A stretch of DNA of 64,000 bases, taken from positions 21,147,225 to 21,211,224 of the forward strand of contig NC_135557.1 in assembly GCF_964340395.1 (NCBI RefSeq), given 5' to 3'. The notes beneath the pieces were generated by a model that was given only the letters and a program-made list of their open reading frames with translations, did no database searches and was not told where the DNA came from. Position numbers and translations under genes: made by a program. This DNA comes from Glandiceps talaboti (taxonomy: Eukaryota > Hemichordata > Enteropneusta > Spengelidae). Each line of letters opens with the position of its first letter. The stretch's first letter is position 1. Shown here in pieces: positions 29,287 through 64,000 of the stretch.

Positions 29287-30062
29287 TTAGGTGATAGATG
29301 CTCTATTGAAGTTGGACAAATAAAACTTATTCTCGTGTCGGCATTTGGATATCAACTCAGTTCTTTTGTTTAGTGTGGAGTTTTTGTCTGCTTTAATAAT
29401 GGTTAGTTTTTCGGTTAAACACAGGTTGCATCGTTTTGTTTTATTGGTGTATGCTTGGGCTGTCTTGCTGATAGACCAGGATACAGAAAAAGGCTCGTTG
29501 TTTCTTTTCAGTCTCCAAATGTGTTTTGATAGGTCTGTGCTGTTTTCGTATTTTTCATGTTTGAATGAGTATTTGTGGTTGGCGTATCTCTATTTGAAGT
29601 TGTTCTCTGTTAGACCAATACATACATTTGTTGTTGTTTTTTCCGTGGACGGTGGCTTGGTATACGATGTTTTCCGTTTGGCATTCGCCGTTCAAAGGGC
29701 AGGTGTCTTTCTGTCTGCAATTACATGGTTTTCGAGTGGGTTTAGTTTCGCTGTTGGAGATGGTGGCATTGTGCACTTTTATTATGGTAGCCATGTTTGG
29801 CATGCAGCTATAACTGACTTTGACATTGTTTCTGTTGAATATTTTGTGTAACTTAGAGTCTACTGGGAAATGTTTTGCGATTAGGTTGACTAATCGTTTG
29901 CCTACATTGGTGGCTACGTTTTTGCTGTATGGTGGGTTAAACCAGATGGTGTTTCTATTTCTGTTTTTCTTGTTTTTCTGTGGTGGGGTGCTGGTGTACG
30001 TGATGTTCTCTTTGTAGCCGCTGGTTTTTAGTGCATTTTGGTATAGTGGGGCTGCCTGGTTA
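29287..30062 (-). pseudogene. PLE C-terminal region with CXC zinc knuckle and GIY-YIG nuclease (broken)
   Basis: GIY-YIG endonuclease domain of a Penelope-like element, which nicks target DNA for retrotransposition. Visible in order: NTIWFNPPYSKNVATNVGKR; HKIFNRNNVKVSYSCMPNM; a cysteine knuckle CNCRQKDTCPLNGEC; IVYQATV (the GIY strand). After a frameshift near 29612-29627 come IGLTENNF, NHKYSF, LSKHIWRLK and KRCNLCLTEKL, with ELISKCRHENKF near the end. A TAG stop interrupts the frame at about 29590. Two lesions plus the missing RT make it non-functional. The C-terminal position of the nuclease fits canonical endonuclease-bearing PLEs (Penelope/Neptune-like) rather than permuted forms. Clade not resolved. 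Confidence 0.85.
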
Positions 30063-30978
30063 AAGATAAAGATAAAGATAACAGTTGTAAATGAAAAGAT
30101 AAACCTGAACGAAAAGAAGAAGAGATTAATTATTAGTTCAGCATAGAAAATAGACTTTAGACGTAACAATGTTAAAAGTTTCTCGAGTTTTTGCCAGCTG
30201 TTATCACAGATGTGTGTTTGATAAATCATCAGAACTACAAAAGTATGACAATGATGAAACATCGGTATTAAAAAAATAGTAATTACGAAAATGCAAAGTA
30301 ACGGTAATACTCATCGTAACCACACAACAAACTTCATATTAAAGGAAACCTGAAATAAATGTTGAAAAAATACATCCTAACAACGCGTAGCCATGTACTG
30401 AATAAGGGCACCACCGGTTTTACAGTGGTTCTATAGACATGTTAGAAAGATTCCTTCAGAAGTAGAAGGGGGGGGGGGCTACAGAAGTTTATATACAAAA
30501 AAAGTTCTCAAAACCCCAAACCCTATACTGCTGTCGCCATTTACTTTAATAAAGGCATATGAATTGATAGAATTTGTTAAAATTCATGTGCTCATCAGCT
30601 GAACTGTTGCAGAGAAGTATAATGATGAAATCTGGTGATGAAATATTTCGTGTTGATTTGTATTAACTATACGAGTATTCTGTAATCTTTTAGGCACTAA
30701 TGTGCTTTTAGGCAGTAATGTACGTTATTAGTGTACCTACTGTCTTGACACCCATGTGAGCCATTGCAATAACAAGTTATTCATACAATTCTCTCCAACT
30801 TGGTGTTTGGCGACATGTATAATATAAAGAGCGTTATGTCAGAACCAAAACACGGTAATTACAAATTCATGACAAATGGATGAATCTATTAGTCGTATTA
30901 CTGTAATGTTCTCTTGCATTTCCCTTTGCTTTAAAGGTAACACTGTACACATTGGGACGTATACACTATTGGAACAAA
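30063..30978 (+). promoter_or_regulatory. 5' flank and 5' UTR of the large composite gene
   Basis: No coding exon. A G run lies at about 30469-30478. An acceptor CTTTAAAG at 30936 would begin an exon at 30937 with 42 nt of 5' UTR before ATG 30979, so a noncoding first exon probably lies further upstream. Confidence 0.35.

Positions 30979-64000
<33,022 letters not shown>

Noticed and set aside
29345-30017. Plus-strand open frames over this interval
   Set aside because: They are antisense to the Penelope-like protein, whose minus-strand reading has recognisable conserved motifs. The plus-strand translations do not resemble any family.
30952-30978. Extended start of the large gene at 30952
   Set aside because: That position is TTG, not ATG. 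The ATG at 30979 gives a proper signal peptide and follows a likely 5' UTR acceptor.

Overview
The window is animal (metazoan) nuclear DNA. It has GT-AG introns, split genes, abundant micro- and minisatellites, retroelement remnants and a cilium gene. The mix of a radial-spoke gene, TRIM-type genes, a Penelope-like element (PLE) and a glycosyltransferase/NHL composite gene suggests a marine invertebrate such as a lophotrochozoan, hemichordate or cephalochordate. The species cannot be fixed from the sequence alone.

Layout. (1) 700-6851, minus strand: a complete seven-exon RSPH1 (radial spoke head 1, MORN-repeat) gene whose splice phases all agree. A consensus RFX X-box lies in its first intron. 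(2) 7100-9400: microsatellites and a foldback element. (3) 9441-10061, minus: a short RING-finger protein with a C-terminal C2HC finger. (4) 12967-13591: a TA-flanked MITE. (5) 15069-17123, minus: a TRIM-NHL-type E3 ligase in one coding exon; its RING resembles that of the gene in (3), so the two look like a small local paralogue group. (6) 18.6-30.9 kb: few convincing genes, a 42-bp minisatellite of about 43 units, dispersed repeats, and a broken PLE 3' end on the minus strand with a well-formed hammerhead ribozyme.

(7) 30979 to beyond 64000, plus strand: what reads as one very large gene. Eighteen exons can be placed and all 17 introns are phase 1. In order they encode a signal peptide, a GT4/GT-B-like glycosyltransferase domain, helical segments, a transmembrane helix, a coiled coil, nine tandemly duplicated acidic exons, a ubiquitin-interacting motif, another acidic exon and the start of an NHL beta-propeller that runs off the window. 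The simplest reading is a type I membrane protein with a glycosyltransferase-like ectodomain and a ubiquitin-linked, NHL-bearing cytosolic tail. I do not recognise this architecture as a named family.

The introns of this gene hold a second PLE remnant (reverse-transcriptase part), a 63-bp perfect inverted repeat containing a second intact hammerhead, decayed hammerheads of a related subfamily, and three large satellites: 35 bp over 3.3 kb, 52 bp over 2.9 kb with strand switches, and 50 bp over 7 kb. All show higher-order repetition. The last 1.7 kb of the final intron carries about ten X-box-like palindromes.

The ribozyme-bearing retroelement tails, the amplified acidic exons and the composite receptor-like gene are the most unusual parts. 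No tRNA, rRNA or CRISPR array was seen.
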